A DNA stretch of 64,000 nucleotides from Cephalotus follicularis (GCA_001972305.1 BDDD01001957.1:372001-436000), one strand, 5' to 3'; positions 47,987-60,407 are shown, numbered from the stretch's first letter. Program-made: numbers and translations. Notes: a model not told the origin generated them from the sequence alone.

Positions 47987-49226
47987 CAAATGGATGCCAA
48001 GACGGCATTTTTAAATGGGCGTCTTGAAAAGGACATTTATATGTCCCAACATGACCAAGCATCCGCACATGGTTTGCAAGCTCGAACTGTCCATTTATGG
48101 ACTAAAGCAAGCATCTCGTAGCTGGAATCTACGTTTTGATGAAACAGTCAAAGCCTTTGACTTTATTTAAAATGTAGATGAGCCATGTGTTTATCGAAAG
48201 AAAGAGGGACCTAATATCACTTTCTTAGTGCTATATGTAGATGACATCCTACTCATTGGGAACGATGTAGGAATGTTACGGTCTATGAAAGTGTGGCTAG
48301 CTAAGAACGTTTTCATGAAAGATTTGGGAGAAGCCACCTATATACTGGGTGTTAGGATCTACAGGGATGGATCCAATAGGTTGTTGGGGCTTTCCCAAAA
48401 CCAGTACATCAGCAAGGTGCTGAAAAGGTTTAGCATGGAGAATTCCAAGAGACCGCTATTGCCAATAGGTGAAGGAATTCAACTTTCTCGAAATATGTCT
48501 CCGTATACATCTAAAGAGATAGCACGCATGAGTCGGATACCTTATGCTTCGACAGTAGGGTCGATCATGTATGACATGTTATGTACTAAGCCTGATGTCG
48601 CGCATGCCTTGGGAATGGAAAGCCGATTTCAGTCTAATCCCGGTGAGAAGCACTGGGAAGTGGTCAAGGAGATTCTGAAGTACCTTAGAAGGACTCAGGA
48701 TATCTTCTTGATATATGGAAAGGATAGTGAGTTAAAATTGGAGGGCTATACAGACTCCAGTTTCGATAGTGCTCTTGATGATCACAAATCAGTCTCTGGA
48801 TATGTTTTTGTGCTGAATGGAGGGGCTGTGAGCTGGCGTAGCTCTAAGCAAGAGACAATAGTGGATTCCACAACATAATCCGAGTACAAAGCAGCTTCAG
48901 ATGCCATCAAGGAAGGTGTATGGATGTGCAAGTTCATCACTAAACTCAGAGTTGTTCCTACCATTAGCAGTCTGGTTGCAATATACTGTGGCAATAATGG
49001 GGTTGTAGCACAAGCTAAGGAACCATGGTCTCACCAGCGATCCAAACACATCAAGCGGTGCTATCATTTGATTCGAGAGATCATTGGTAGGGAAGATATT
49101 CAGCTTGAGAGAGTCTCCTTAGAGGAGAACACAACAAATCCACTAATAAAGGTAATGGGCACAAAGGCTTTGGAGTGTCATCGTGGGACGATGGGCTTAG
49201 GCTATAGGAGTGCATGGCTTGAGGGT
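47987..49226 (+). pseudogene. Copia RT catalytic part and RNase H
   Basis: Continues the polyprotein with breaks: KTAFLNGRLEKDIYM, a frameshift near 48045, a TAA near 48168, then YVDDILLIGND with the intact YVDD motif (48231 onward), RT C terminus, and RNase H (YTDSSFDSALDDHKSVSGY, SWRSSKQETIVDSTT). TAA 48876-48878 follows; the frame resumes SEYKAASDAIKEG to a final TAG 49242-49244 region. All RNase H acidic positions I expect are present. Confidence 0.85.
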
Positions 49227-49238
49227 CAAGTGGGAGAT
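49227..49238 (+). other. Copia polypurine tract
   Basis: CAAGTGGGAGAT just before the 3' LTR, the usual copia plus-strand primer site. Confidence 0.82.
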
Positions 49239-50363
49239 TCTTAGATACGGTGACCCAACGCCATTGGATAGACTTATGTATCAGACCTATTTATGTAAAT
49301 AAACAGTCTTTTTCCATATATATGACATGTGCTGATTTGTTTATATTAAATATGGCAATATCACCTGTGTTTTATCACATAATTGAAGTAGTCTAAATTA
49401 CCCTATTTACACTTTTGATGCCCTGACATAAGGTTGGCTGCCAAGCATGAAGGCAGTGGGATTGGCTACCTTATTCCTTATGTCGAATTAGTTCCAAGTC
49501 ATAGGTTCACTTTGTGGGCATTAGTGAACCGGATAGACTTGTGCTTATGTTGCCTGCTTTTGGGAATTGGAGGATGGATTCTCTCACTACCATCTGTGTT
49601 GTGACACTAGAGTAAATACGGGGTGCACGCTGGGAACGTGTACACTGAACTGGAACCGCGTAGGAGACACTATTTAGATAGTCTCTATTCTCTTGTCAGT
49701 AGTGACTCCTACTTGTTGCGGTTGGGTATAAGTGCTAGCCACTTAGCGAGTTCTCAAACTCGTCTGATCCTTAGACCTGAGTGACTGCTCTATATTGTAT
49801 GGAGATGGTTATGCTTTGATCTCCACCTTACCCAATTCTTACCCGGGGCTGACAATCGAGTGATCTTTGGGTATGATTGAATCTATACGAATATAAGCGA
49901 TTGCGTAATATGTGATTGTCACACCTGAGCGAAGGTGATCAGCCTTATTATGGTCTGATTGTACTTTGGACTTATGAAATCCTTGGTCAAGGTTGAGGTG
50001 GACTGGAAATTAGATTTCCAGAGAGTCTACCAAAGGTTCTAGTAATTAATCAGATATTTTAGCTACTGAGGTAAAATTAGGGTTGAGTGGTATCCTTACC
50101 CTATACCTTAGCAGGGCCAAGTATGACGAGGTATTATAGTACACGCGAACCGACGACTCAAAAAGTCTAGCTTTACGGCGATGTGTAATAAATTATGAGA
50201 AAATTAATTATATTAATTTTTTATCTAGATGACATTGGATATTAGTCCGGAAGCATTTTAAATAGGGCTGGGACTATTTAGAATGCATTAACCGAACCCT
50301 AGGGGTATTTTGGTAATTTATGTACACCACCGATTTTAACCGAGATTTTAAAGGGTCCCTATC

Positions 50364-53129
50364 TATCACACCCCGCTTTCGATAAACACACATAAAGGTG
50401 GTAAATGCAATTGACATTAAGATTCAGCTCATGTAAACACCATAAAAATTTAAACTTTTCAAACAAGATATCAGTTACGGAAGCATTAAACTCATAAGCT
50501 AAAAAACACGTAACGTGCATCCCATACTGCACGCTACTCAATACATGTTTGTCATTGTTAAAATCTCATAAATGGAGCATGATCCATAATACATTAATTA
50601 GTAGCATCCAAAAGTCTAGTGAACCGGAAAATACGATACACAACACACAAAGGGACATAACCCATGATGAAAACATTATTAAAAACTTGTACTTCATCCA
50701 TGCTGATCCACTGCATCAATATGTTAAGTAGGGGGGTTAGCCTTTGTCCTCACTCAGCTAAGTCATAAGAGTACTTTGGGATCAAGATTACATGCATGTC
50801 ATGAAATGTATGCGTAGATGATACAGTGCAGTAGAAAATACCAGTTTATATATATATATATAACAGTAGGGACATATATGTGAAAATATATGTATGCAAC
50901 AACAGTATAGTGTAACCCGGCCAGGGCTACATCAACAGGCACAGTAATGTCCAAGAAGGACCAGTAAACAGTACAGTATGTCCACAAAGGGACTAACAAA
51001 CAGACAGGCAGTATGTACAACGCCGCCAACTCCTGGCCCCACGTTGCACTCCCGCTTCGATCCCTTCTCTAGGCAACCAAGCAAGACAACAGTACAGTGA
51101 GTTACCCAGCCAACTTCTGGCTCCTTGGTCAACCCTGCCACTAGCCAACGCTGGCAGTCTCAGCCATGCAACTAGTGGCTCAAGCACAAACACATGAAAT
51201 TCACAGAGCAAACAGTGAATAGTCATAGTTTACAGTGCAGTTAACAGTACAGTAATGATCGTTAGATCAACAACAAACAGTTTATTTCAAACTATTTTCG
51301 AAAGTGATAACATTTGAAATATGTATTTCTAATAGATAGGAAATACTTTAAACAATTCAATAGTGGAAATCGCTTTCCAGTTTGTTCGAAAATACGTTAT
51401 TAACCAATATATATTTTTGTACACAAAACAGTGTATTTTGAGTTCACATATGAATTTCTAAATATCATAGCTTAGAAATCATAAACGATTTATAAACAGT
51501 TAATAAACATGTAGTAAACAGTATATATGCAATGCATATAAATGCTCAAATGCATCCTAACAGGAGTCGGGATCGTTTCATATCGTTAAGTAAGAAAACT
51601 TCCAAACAGTACAAGAAGGCGTCGATGTTTATCATTAGGCGTCGATGTCTTTGTCCCGTAGGCGTCGATGCTCAAGTCCTTAGCGTCAGCGCTTTCCACT
51701 ATTTGAAGACGTCGATGTCCAACTTATACGCATCGATGCTCAAGGTATGGAACCTTAAACGTCAGCGTATTGCTTAAGGCGTCGACGCGTTAAGGTAGGA
51801 ACCTTAGGCGTCGACGTATAATACGTCAGTATCCAAGAAGATAACCCAAAGGCATCGATGTTCGTCAAAGGCATCGACGTGTTTCGAGCACCAGTCGTCT
51901 TCTTCCTCACGACGTGACAAACAGTAATAATTAACACAGTCCATATACATGCGAGACAACATGTAATCAAGCCAGGAAACCAACATGCAGATACATATCA
52001 CATACCCAGCATATCGTAACATTGATCCAGTGATCAAAAATAGTTCAATAATCATGGAAACTATGCACAAAAACATTGTCCAGACATGAATATTGAGCAC
52101 AAGAATACGATTATGGCTTCCCCTACCTTTTCCAAGTTAGGAACTAGAAAGTCTACCTCTTTAAGTCCTAGAACTAGCCACAGCAGCTCCAAGGATCGTC
52201 CCGTTGCTACTAGCCACAAGCTTCAAGTCCCAAGCTCCAAAATGCTCAACAATGGTGAAGGTTCCCTTTCCTTCTCTCACTGGTTTCTCTTGAAACTCAC
52301 TGGTTTCACACCTTTTTCTTTTCACAAGTGTTTCAGCCAGAGAGAGGTGAAGGAGAATATGCTTTTAAACTGATGGTTCCCTTCTCTTTCTTCCTCCTTG
52401 CCTTGAATGCACTCTCACACTCACACACATGTTCTCTTCCCTTTCCAGTTTTTGTTCTTTTCTTCCTCTGCATTTTTGCAGGTCACGTGTGTCTAGGACA
52501 CTTCCCACCCTTGCATGCAATAGCTGAGCTTATTTCTCAGCCTTTGTCTCAGCTCTCACGCCAGACAATGCCATACTCAATCTGATCATCAATTGCATGC
52601 ACACATGTCCCTCTCCTCTTTGCACTTGTTGCATGCTATCACATGTGTCACCCTTACCTTCACAACTTGAGTCATGCAGGCCAGGGAGCCATATGTATGC
52701 TCAACACGTCCCATTTCGTGCCTCAAGGCGTCGGCAAAACGGCCTAAATCATTTCCCTTTGCACGTTATTCTATCAGCAGAATAAGGTTTCGATGTTACG
52801 CATCGACGTCTTCTTTAGACGTTGACGTCTTTTCCCTTTTTACATGAGGGTGTCGATGTTCTCGCCTGCATCGACGTGCATGTGCATGCACTTACGTGCG
52901 TCCTTTGTCCCCATAGGCGTCGACGCTTTCCTTAAGTTGTCAACGCGTTTAGCCCAAAACTGTGCCATTTTTTACTTGACAATTTCTTTAACATTTTTTA
53001 TTCCAAAATTAATATCATTAAAGTTTGAAAAACTTCATCAAAGTCAGGAAATCCATCATTTTATTAATTCCACAATAAAAGTACATTTACATCATGAAAT
53101 TACAACATATGAAAATCCCGGGCGTTGCA
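50364..53129 (-). mobile_element. Solo LTR, family F
   Basis: 2766 bp inserted in the copia 3' LTR. Minus strand TGCAACGCCCGGG at 53129 to ...GGGGTGTGATA at 50364; the last CA is mutated to TA, seen on the + strand as TATCACACC. Target duplication CTATC (50359-50363) and CTATT (53130-53134), one mismatch. The uninterrupted 5' LTR confirms the site. Two GTCGAC arrays: 51621-51815 and about 52795-52930. The left end resembles the GypA LTR 3' end. No internal region. Confidence 0.9.
51621..51905. repeat. GCGTCGACG-type array, LTR F
   Basis: Cores at 51621, 51641, 51664, 51685, 51711, 51732, 51761, 51781 and 51810, then two more near 51855 and 51875. Steps alternate between 20-21 and 23-29, as if units are paired. 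Confidence 0.88.
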
Positions 53130-54234
53130 CTATTCGATAATGATTCCTTCATAAATATGTTAGACATATTTAGTCTTTGTGACAATTATAAAATCAAATA
53201 TTTTTTAGGTGGATTTTGCGAATTATGTCATCATTAAATGGTGACATATTCGCTTAGTCTCATTGAATTAATATTCGAAGGGATATATGGCATTACTAAA
53301 ATGAGTATGACTCATTTAAGTTATTGTTGGTTGTTTTCTTGGAGAAGGGAGCATGTGTCATACAAAGAATGAGTTAGACTCATTTTTGACAAATGTAAAG
53401 GCCAACATGTCTAAGCGTCGATGCCTTTGGAGAAGGCATTGGCGCTTAGCTTGTCTAAGCGTTGAGGCCTTTTGAGAAAGTGTCGACGCTTAGTGCCTTA
53501 ACGTGGGCACGCTCTTCTCCCACTCCTAGCCGATTTTCCTTCTCAGAGAGAAAAGAGGGAGCAAGTTGGTGAATGGGAAGTGGTTTCCTTAGAGGAAGCG
53601 TCATGATGTGCAGCAAGCTGTGGGATTTTGGTTTGTGCTAGTACGTGCAACATTTTTGTATGACCTGTTTTCATAAAACAGAGGATGCGTTATTGCTGAA
53701 TTGTGTATCCAACACTTGAGCAATCCCTTCAACGATTTTGATCACCAATTTTTAGAGCTAACCTAGGGTGGATTGTGATTGATAATCTTTGTCAATCTCA
53801 ATGTTCCCTTGTGAGCATAGAGAGGAAACACAGTGAGTTGCAAAACAGACACTGGATTTGTTAAAGAAGAGTTGTTGGCGATTGGAACCTGCTGCTTGGA
53901 GCAGCAGAGTTTCAACTTTGAAGGGGAACAAAAATCTTGAAGAATCAACATGAGTCTACTCAAGCTTAGACGAAGGAGCCATCACTATTCGGTTGACCTG
54001 CTATCCTTCTCTTCATTGTTTGTGCATCACAATTGTATGATTGGGTGATGCCAATTCAAGTGTGAAATGATGTGGGTGTTCCTTTGCCTATTCTTGCTGA
54101 AATCGAAACTGTTATTATAGTGGTGTAAAGGGGTTTAGCTTCTGCTGCCCAAAACAAAACAAAAATTTAAAATTTTTCCCCTTAACACCCTGTATCCGTT
54201 TTCTATATGCGGGGATGGATTATCATTCCCTACA

Positions 54235-55939
54235 GTGTTTTCCCAGCTATCACTCGTAACCCGATCGTGTGTAAGGCCTACACTTCCTCTCCTGAAAAGC
54301 CTACGAGGGGTGTCTTGACGGGTTTCGGTTCCTTTCTTGGTATCCCTGTCTATTGAAATTCCCTAAAGAACAAAATATCAACCGAGTTCCCATTATCCAC
54401 CAAAACCCTTCTCACTTCAAAGTTTGCGATCTCCACGACCACCACAACAGGGCCATCGTGAAGGAATTTAACACCTTCCATGTCTTCTTCAGAGATGTAT
54501 ATGGGGGGCTGCGGTCTTGATTCTCTTAATTTCCTGGTCAATGGTTAATGTTTCTCTTGCGTATGCCCTCTTTGAAGAATTACTATCTCCTCCGGAGGTG
54601 GGTCCCCTAACAATTACATGAATCACTCTGGCATTGGTTTCCCCACGGTTGTGCTACCCCTCTGTCTAGTTCCTATCTCTATCCTCTTCGAGTCCATTCT
54701 TTTTATCCGCCACATATTTCCTTTGATATCCTGGCCTTATGAGGTTTTCAATCTCATCTTTTAGATGCCTACAATCTGTGTGATGGTCGTGGTCTCGGTG
54801 GGATTTACAATTCTTGTATGGCTTTCTCCAGCTTCCGTTGGACTTCATCTTCGTTGACCATTTAAAAATATGTTGATCTCAGACTTCCATCAAGATCTAT
54901 CCCTTTGGGGCGTTAAGTGGTGTGTATCTTTCGAACATTGGGGAGTAGGGCTAGGAACTCTTTGAACTTCTATCCCTTCTTGAGTTTGAGCTGTCATGTC
55001 TCCTAAGTGAACCATTTTTCGTTTTTCCATCTCTGTTGTTTTCTTCATGCCTACCATAATCATCTATTTCCTTCCTCTTTCCCGTCTTTGATTCATCATA
55101 TAACTTCTTTGCTGCTATAGTATCTTTCGTGTTGATATACTTTTCTGCTCATCCCAATAACTCTGACAAGTCTTTTGGGGAACTTGTGAACATAGAATCT
55201 CTCAACCCGTTTATTATCGCCGTAATTTTTACGAAGTTGTCCAACTCCCTTACCTTTAGAGCTTCTTCATTGAAGCAGTTCAGGTATTCTCATAGGGTTT
55301 CATCCCTTCTCTGAGTCACATTCATTAGCGAGGCTGAGGTCTTCTTCCATCTCTTGCTGCTGACAAAATTTTCCATGAAAGATAAGCTAAGCTATAAGAA
55401 ACTTCTGATGGATCATGGTGGGAGGCTAGTGTACCAAGATCTAGCCGCGTCTCCTAATGTATCAGGAAAGCTTTACACATGTTCACAACAGGTAATTGAT
55501 GCAGTAGCATCGTCATCCTAAATGATTTGAGATGATCCATCGGGTCCAATGACTCGTTGTATCTGTCCAAAGGTGGTAGCTTAAAGTCCCTTCATAGTGG
55601 CACCTCCAACACTTCATCAGTAAACGGTGGGTTATTCATTGCTTTTAACTCATCCTGTATGTTCAGGTGTTTCATTTCCTTCATTACCACGCCGATTTTC
55701 TTGTTCATTTCCTCCATCCTACTATTCAAGTCTTGATCATACGGATGTGATAATGTGGTCGAGGTCTTGGTTAGGGTTAGCGGCATGATGTTTTGCTGCC
55801 GGTTGGGCCGGTTGCTCTGTCTTGAAATGTTTGTCTGCTCGATTGTTGTTTTGTCTGAGCTCTAGGCTAGGCCGCCGTCTTTGAGGTCTACTCAGATGGG
55901 GGTCGAGAGGTCGGGCCCCAAACCGTAAGGAAACCCCCA
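54235..55939 (-). pseudogene. Tat1 gag C terminus and protease
   Basis: Right-hand continuation of Tat1 after the copia insertion. Reading leftward: start of a gag-type segment (RRRPSLELRQNNN, MNKKIGVVMKEMKHL, EVLEVPL), a CCHC/HH-type stretch CKSHRDHDHHTDC with LKDEIENLIRPGY (about 54750-54830), then the protease motif VLVDNGNSVDILFF (about 54360-54400). The frame beyond it continues across the copia site into 41029 when one GTGTT is removed. Many stops and frameshifts in the gag part. Confidence 0.8.
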
Positions 55940-56914
55940 TGATCACCCTCCTTTCAATCCTTAAATCTCATCGTCCAAAAGTGCTATAAACTTAAAACTT
56001 TAATCAATCATATTGCATTAGTGGAATAGTCAATTCAAATAAATACAACTCTTATAGTCTCCCAAAATTTGAGCATGAAGTATCTGTTTATCGAACCTAT
56101 GCCTCCTGTAAAGAAAACACAATTATATATATTGGCTCAGCCCTCAACAAACCACACTCCCGTAGGAGGAAATCCATATCCATACATCAACTCACATATA
56201 TCTTAAGCACTGCCACAAGCCGGCAGGTCAATAGCTGAATAAAACATGCCTTTTATATAACATTTGTACATTTACAAAAACTACATTTATACAAGGTAGG
56301 TCGGAGGAGATGTAAATCCTTACTCTGTGATTTAGCCCGACTGATCACTGCTGCGCGTCACCTGGACCTGAACCTGATCCATTTCATTACAATGAAATGG
56401 ATAAGTAGCTTATAGTTGTGTACAATATACATATACAATGGAATGCAATGGATACATATATGCATAACAAGAGATGCATGAATGCTAATTCATAGCAATG
56501 AAGCTCATAATATAAAGTTCATGCACCATACCCTAGAGATCAATAGAACATGTGATCACCATTCGTATACGACCGTCCCATACCGGTGTATAGGAATGGG
56601 ATCTAATCAATCATTACTCTTTAACAGGCTAATCACTAGACAGCGAAGGTTCTAGCCCATTACAACTATTTCCCCTGGATTCAGATACACTGGTGATCTA
56701 TCATTCGTATACAACCATCCCATACTGACGTACAAGAATGGGATCAACAACAACCATCTAGGGATACGTACCATCACCGTACCATAACCATACCATGGCT
56801 ATACCATAACCATACCCTAACCGTACGATCCATAATTGTATCCATGCCATACCATATACACCCGTTAGTCAGGGTTCGTTGACCCTTCCTCTTGGTGCCA
56901 TACAGATCTATCAC

Positions 56915-57125
56915 GGTCATCTCAGTCGATGACCTATACCGTCATCTCGGTCGGCGACCCATATAGATCCATCATGGTCATCTCAATCGATAACCTATAC
57001 GGTCATGTCAGTCGGTTACCATTCAGTCATCTCTGTTGGTAACCTACATCAGTCATCTCGGTCGGTGACCTCCATCAGTCATCTTGGTCGGAGACATATA
57101 CGGTCATCTTGGTTGGTGACCATTG
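56915..57125. repeat. Short tandem repeats around GTCATCTCGGTCGGTGACC
   Basis: At least eight degenerate copies of a unit near 27-30 bp, each with TCATCTCGGTCGGTGACC or close, in LTR G. Each unit contains the inverted pair GGTCA/TGACC around CGGTCGG. Confidence 0.85.
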
Positions 57126-57392
57126 TCATATCAATCCACTTGGTCGATCACTTAACTACTTCAGACTTCAAAGCCCTCACTGTTACTTCACTTGAAGTCT
57201 CACGTAAGACTTCAGAAGGTCTGTCTTCTTGAGGTCAGCCTCCCAAGCAAACCTAGACTACTTGGCGGCCTTAGAAATCTCCTACTCAGCAGCTTTAGGC
57301 ACTAGATTGGAGATTCAAACACTATCCTGATTTCAATCGGGAATCAAAATCTTAGCAAAACAAGGCAGTTCCACTAAAACAGGGCTTTTGGC

Positions 57393-57505
57393 GTCAACAC
57401 CATCCTCTAGGTGTCGACGCCATCACTATTGGCGTCAGATCTGTCATTCTGGGCATTAACATGCTGGCGCTAAGCTTCAACAGATACCATGTTTAGCCGT
57501 TGACG
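57393..57505. repeat. GTCGAC-type array, LTR G (downstream)
   Basis: Cores GTCAAC 57393, GTCGAC 57413, GTCAGA 57434, ATTAAC 57455, TTCAAC 57476 and GTTGAC 57499: steps 20, 21, 21, 21 and 23. Only one unit keeps the full palindrome, but the pitch is preserved. Confidence 0.86.
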
Positions 57506-58454
57506 CACTGAGCATACATTCAGGGTGTGCGTCTACGTGTAGCACTGCCTGGTGTCCAGAAATGCGAAGGAATGGATATCGCATTAACTGGTTCCTTCTA
57601 GGCATCAAATCCTCACTCATAGGTATAGACATTATCAGTAATTCATCGATGCATTGACCAAGCAGAGGGGTCGACAACGGGGGAGAAATCGCGCCGAACT
57701 ACTTCCATTCACTTCAATCCACCGTTTTCACACTACACACTCAGCATCAATCTTAAATTGAAATGCAAAGCATATGAAATTGTATATTGTACCTGGAATT
57801 TTGGTGGATGAATTATGGATGAGAATGGCTCATCGCAGCGCTCCACTTGCTACGCGCCACTACTTCACTTCCTCTGCTTCAACCGCCACTCCCGCTGCCT
57901 TTGTTGAGCTCAGAAAAAGAAAAGATGGTGTGAGGACAAAGAGTGCACCAAGCTCCCTTCTTTTCTTCTCTTTCTCCGCTGTTTCTCTCTTTCTCTTTTC
58001 TCTTTCTTTCTTCTTTTCCTTTTCTCCTTTCCCCATTTCTACCTTCCTTCTTTCACGTGTGCGCCATATATATTAAAAGCGTCGTCTGCTCACAATGCTT
58101 AGGCGTCAACGCTATCGTTGCGCTACTGGTGGTGTGCGTTAACGCCATCACTGTGTTACAACGCCTTGCAACCTTTAACGCGTCGACGTCTTGACCCAGG
58201 ACATCGATGTCTTACTCATCCGTTTTTGGCATTAACAGGCTCCAGGTTTGCGTTAATGTGTGAGGCAGAGAACACTTGGGCCATTATGAATTCATGTTTG
58301 GGCCTTTATCAAATTAGACCATGTGGCTTCCATAACCATTTTGTTGTATTGGGCCACCATTGGCTTTATCAATACACAATGACATATATTCTAATAATTA
58401 TTTATACAATAATTATTTATTTCAATAATTGTGTATAAAATTCAGGGTATTACA

Positions 58455-58787
58455 CGAGATGTCGGTCCGCTGCTTGCTATGTCGTGATCTGGGTTAGCTC
58501 CTAACCTGTTATGCCCAATTGTTGAACTGTTGTTGTGTTACTGCTCCACTGTTCCCTGTCAACGGATTCACTACTGTGTGGTCATTGGGAGTCGGCTTAA
58601 TCAGGTTTCCTCAGGCTCTATTTTCTAGCCTGCCTTACGTTATGAGGGAGGGGTCATCTTGGGTGTTCGGGGTTGTCGTAGAGTACGCATCTCCTTGCAC
58701 TCATTTACTCCTTGTCTGCTTCGACATTTGGTTCTTGTGGTTGGGAATGACTTTTTTGTTCAATGAATTTCCACAGACAGCGTCAAT
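58455..58787 (-). other. Tat1 5' leader and primer-binding region
   Basis: Between LTR G and the Tat1 5' LTR. On the minus strand TGACGCTGTCTGTGGAA (about 58769-58785) matches the region after the 5' LTR of Tat2 (TGGCGCAGTCTGTGGGAA), the tRNA primer-binding site type used by Tat elements. No coding in the remainder. Confidence 0.7.
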
Positions 58788-59230
58788 TGTTGTAGTTGAA
58801 ATTTGGTTGCTTGGTCTCGGTTACACCTAGTCGGCCTAGTGAGATTCGACCTCAGCAGACTGTGATACCTGTGGAAGAAGTATGGAGTCGGACTCCCGGG
58901 TCCCCTCCCAAGATCAAGTCAGTAAATGAAGCTGAAAAGACTAAAAGTAGTAAAAAAAAACTAAAGTAATAAATGAGGTAAAAAAATATATAAAGTTACC
59001 TACCATATTTAGTAATATTTATAGTAAATTTTGGTCACATGGTTTTACCCATGTGTCACCGGAGAATATTAAGGTATTACCCAAATCTCAACACTCTTAT
59101 TATGGTCCAAATAATAATTGTTATTATACGTATCAAAACTCTATTGATTTGTTTTATTCCTCGTATCATATTATTTTGCCTTTATGAAAAAGGGGACAGC
59201 CCAAGCTTCAGAATTTTGCAACAAATTTAA
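58788..59230 (-). mobile_element. Tat1 5' LTR, 3' end (other end undefined)
   Basis: Minus strand ends ...CAACTACAACA before the primer-binding site. Contains CCCGGGAGTCCGACTCC, comparable to GTCGGAGTGTCCCCGGGAG in the Tat2 LTR. I cannot find its 5' terminus; the TGATGTGGAG start of Tat2 has no counterpart here. Confidence 0.55.
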
Positions 59231-60160
59231 AATACTGAAATTAATAGCCACCGATGATGGCATAAGGTTGACTGGTACGTGGCTTTTGTTATACAACACA
59301 AATGCAAATTAGATGCCTGGAATTAATCCAGTTAGCTCCACGGCTACTGTGATATATTTGGAGGGACAAGAAACTAGAACTACTAATTCAAACTCATTGG
59401 AATAACTTTAAGTTTTTTTAGGATAAAAAAATCTTTGCGAACTTTTTCTCCTTAGAATTTCATAAATCATAATAGTCAACTAACATCTAATTACTTCATC
59501 GATTAATTTAATGTATTTTCTCTAAATGGTTGTACTCCTAAATTCCAAGACTCTGCCTATTTATTCGTTATCGGGAATGAATATACTTATACCATAATCC
59601 AAATATAGTATTAATTAATTTTAAAATATTAAAATTGAAGTTTTGCGTATCTCTTGTGTGTGCGTATGGGAATATGACACGCGGATATTAATACAAAAGT
59701 AATTGATGCATGATCACTCTTAAATATTATATATGTGATAGATATTTTTTAAATATAACCGTTAGATTTTATGATATATCTATATAGATAAGTCATGAAA
59801 ATTGTTTAGATAATAAAAAATCTATAGATATTCAATTGAATAAAATAATGTTTTATTGTATATGAAAAAATTATAAACAATTTAAACCTTTTATTTATAG
59901 ATGAAGTAATTAAACATATTTAATTAACTTAAAAATTTAAAAACATGATCTAGATTTATAAAACATCAGATTCATAAGTTGAATTTGAAAAACATTAATC
60001 ACAAGTACGATAATTAAGAGTAATCATACATTAATTACTTGTGCATTGATATGCACAAAGTCATATCCCCTATATATACTATATATACATACAGATGATG
60101 TCTTTTATTAATGTCAGTGCATGTAGTTTACATCCATTAACATTTAGTTACCATACTTAT
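59231..60160. other. Spacer without recognisable features
   Basis: Very AT-rich, no credible coding, no second copy in the window, and no terminal repeats seen. It lies between two Tat elements that point away from each other and may be one of the few stretches that are not transposon here. Confidence 0.5.
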
Positions 60161-60376
60161 TGATGTGGAGAAAATTCTACTTAAAGCATAGCGTCACGTG
60201 TCCTCATGAGAAAATGTCAAATGTCTTCTTAAGGCATGAGCATGTGGCCAGGCGTTAAAAGTTCAAATCCTTTAGTGCGCCACTATCCCAGGGCGTTACC
60301 AGCCCACAACAGAGGGCACATACGTACACGGCACCACGTCCTAAAGGGAAATTGCACTAAATCTGGCGGAGATCAG

Positions 60377-60407
60377 GGAAAATGCCCGGGATCCTCGGGC
60401 ATTTTCC
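60377..60407. repeat. Perfect 12-bp inverted repeat in Tat2 LTR
   Basis: GGAAAATGCCCG (60377-60388), seven-base spacer GGATCCT, then CGGGCATTTTCC (60396-60407). It sits about 55 bp upstream of the TATA box. Confidence 0.95.

Larger units (their letters stand above)
49239..54234 (+). mobile_element. Copia element, 3' LTR, split by a solo LTR
   Basis: Matches the 5' LTR from TCTTAGATACGG (terminal TG changed to TC) to ATTCCCTACA at 54234, followed by the duplication GTGTT. Interrupted at 50363/53130 by LTR F. Without the insert and one duplication it is about 2225 bp. The extra length over the 5' LTR is mostly a second pair of GTCGAC-type units (53417, 53438, 53461 and 53482; steps 21, 23 and 21). 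Confidence 0.92.
55940..58454 (-). mobile_element. LTR family G, inserted in Tat1
   Basis: Minus strand TGTAATACCCTGAATTTT at 58454 to a 3' end shown on + as TGATCACCCTCC at 55940, about 2515 bp. It resembles GypA/F LTRs at the 3' end and matches 37801-38018 at the 5' end. Contains two GTCGAC-type arrays (57393-57505 and about 58080-58205), tandem GGTCATCTCGGTCGGTGACC-like repeats (56910-57125) and pyrimidine-rich DNA (57955-58050). No target duplication is visible (CCCCA at the left, CGAGA at the right), so the left boundary is less sure. Confidence 0.72.

Noticed and set aside
59039..59230. 63-codon frame in AT-rich DNA
   Set aside because: Short hydrophobic frame with no homology or context; expected by chance.
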